The translations under genes and the position numbers were made by a program. Below are positions 63,956-64,000 of a stretch of 64,000 nt of DNA, piece by piece. The first letter of the stretch is position 1, and each line of letters starts with the position of its first letter. Under the pieces are notes generated by a model. The model had not been told where the DNA came from. It did not search any database and saw only the letters and a program-made list of their open reading frames with translations. The stretch comes from Mycobacterium asiaticum (lineage in GTDB: Bacteria > Actinomycetota > Actinomycetes > Mycobacteriales > Mycobacteriaceae). Where the stretch lies: the NCBI RefSeq assembly GCF_001673635.1, contig NZ_LZMH01000069.1:372001-436000 (forward strand). The letters run 5' to 3'.

Positions 63956-64000
63956 ATTCAGCTCAGTAGGGGAGGACGCCCATCAAACACGGTGTCGTCA

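Noticed and set aside
1-64000. tRNA or rRNA genes
   Set aside because: I looked for T-loop-like GGTTCGAATCC patterns and rRNA segments and saw none.

Overview
The window is chromosomal DNA of high G+C content from a Mycobacterium, most likely a non-tuberculosis species. The evidence is a set of mycobacterial hallmark genes: mycolic-acid cyclopropane synthases (cmaA2-like, pcaA), mycothiol glycosyltransferase mshA, heparin-binding haemagglutinin hbhA with a Lys/Ala/Pro-rich tail, senX3-regX3, lprQ, ramB-icl and the ribosomal mini-protein bS22. From about 7.6 kb to the right end, gene order follows, in reverse, the M. tuberculosis block from Rv0522 down to Rv0462. Locus names and comparisons come from memory of that genome, not from a search run here.

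Layout. 1-3633: four tightly coupled glycosyltransferase genes on + (the first cut by the window edge). 3654-7450: a small stress island (FAD/Rieske oxidoreductase, secreted WGxxGxxG protein, hemerythrin, manganese catalase), in which every gene is preceded by a GTTT-N15/16-GGGTA(T/C/A) element, the mycobacterial SigF promoter form. 7.6-16 kb: GabP-type permease, Tat-type esterase, two acyltransferase-3 proteins, an SGNH hydrolase and an inserted DUF2252 gene, apparently a surface O-acylation neighbourhood. 16.4-23.1 kb: STAS protein and a haem block (hemA-hemC-hemD-hemB, glutaredoxin-like gene, two small membrane proteins). 23.2-25.6 kb: serB1-like phosphatase, MaoC-like dehydratase and cyclopropane synthase. 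25.7-33.4 kb: a long minus-strand run (ppx, Rv0497-0499-like genes, proC, excisionase-like regulator, bS22, galE2, PlsC-like acyltransferase). 33.5-38.2 kb: cysteine-cluster protein and a FadR-type regulator divergent from a three-gene GMC-oxidoreductase operon. 38.2-44.4 kb: gpm1, senX3-regX3, mshA, YbjN-like gene, ROK regulator. 44.6-51.7 kb: SDR, L,D-transpeptidase lprQ, murB, nitrilase, DUF2993 protein, deoC. 51.8-63.8 kb: hbhA, XRE regulator, DUF445, madR, pcaA, fadB2, icl, acyl-ACP thioesterase, ramB, AhpD-like protein, lpdC.

Compared with M. tuberculosis the window lacks the 13E12 gene (Rv0515), mmpS2/mmpL2, the LysE-like Rv0488, Rv0471c, umaA, Rv0520/0521 and the senX3-regX3 MIRU. It gains the glycosyltransferase and stress clusters, an extra acyltransferase and DUF2252.

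Non-coding content includes three related intergenic hairpins built on GAGCAGACGC(A/T)AAAGC, a duplicated 47-bp palindromic unit in front of lpdC, a roughly 54-bp repeat at the end of the YbjN-like gene (the position of the ETR-C VNTR in M. tuberculosis), a 14-bp triplet between convergent genes, and TGCGAA boxes shared by the icl and ramB promoters. No tRNA, rRNA, CRISPR array or insertion sequence was seen.
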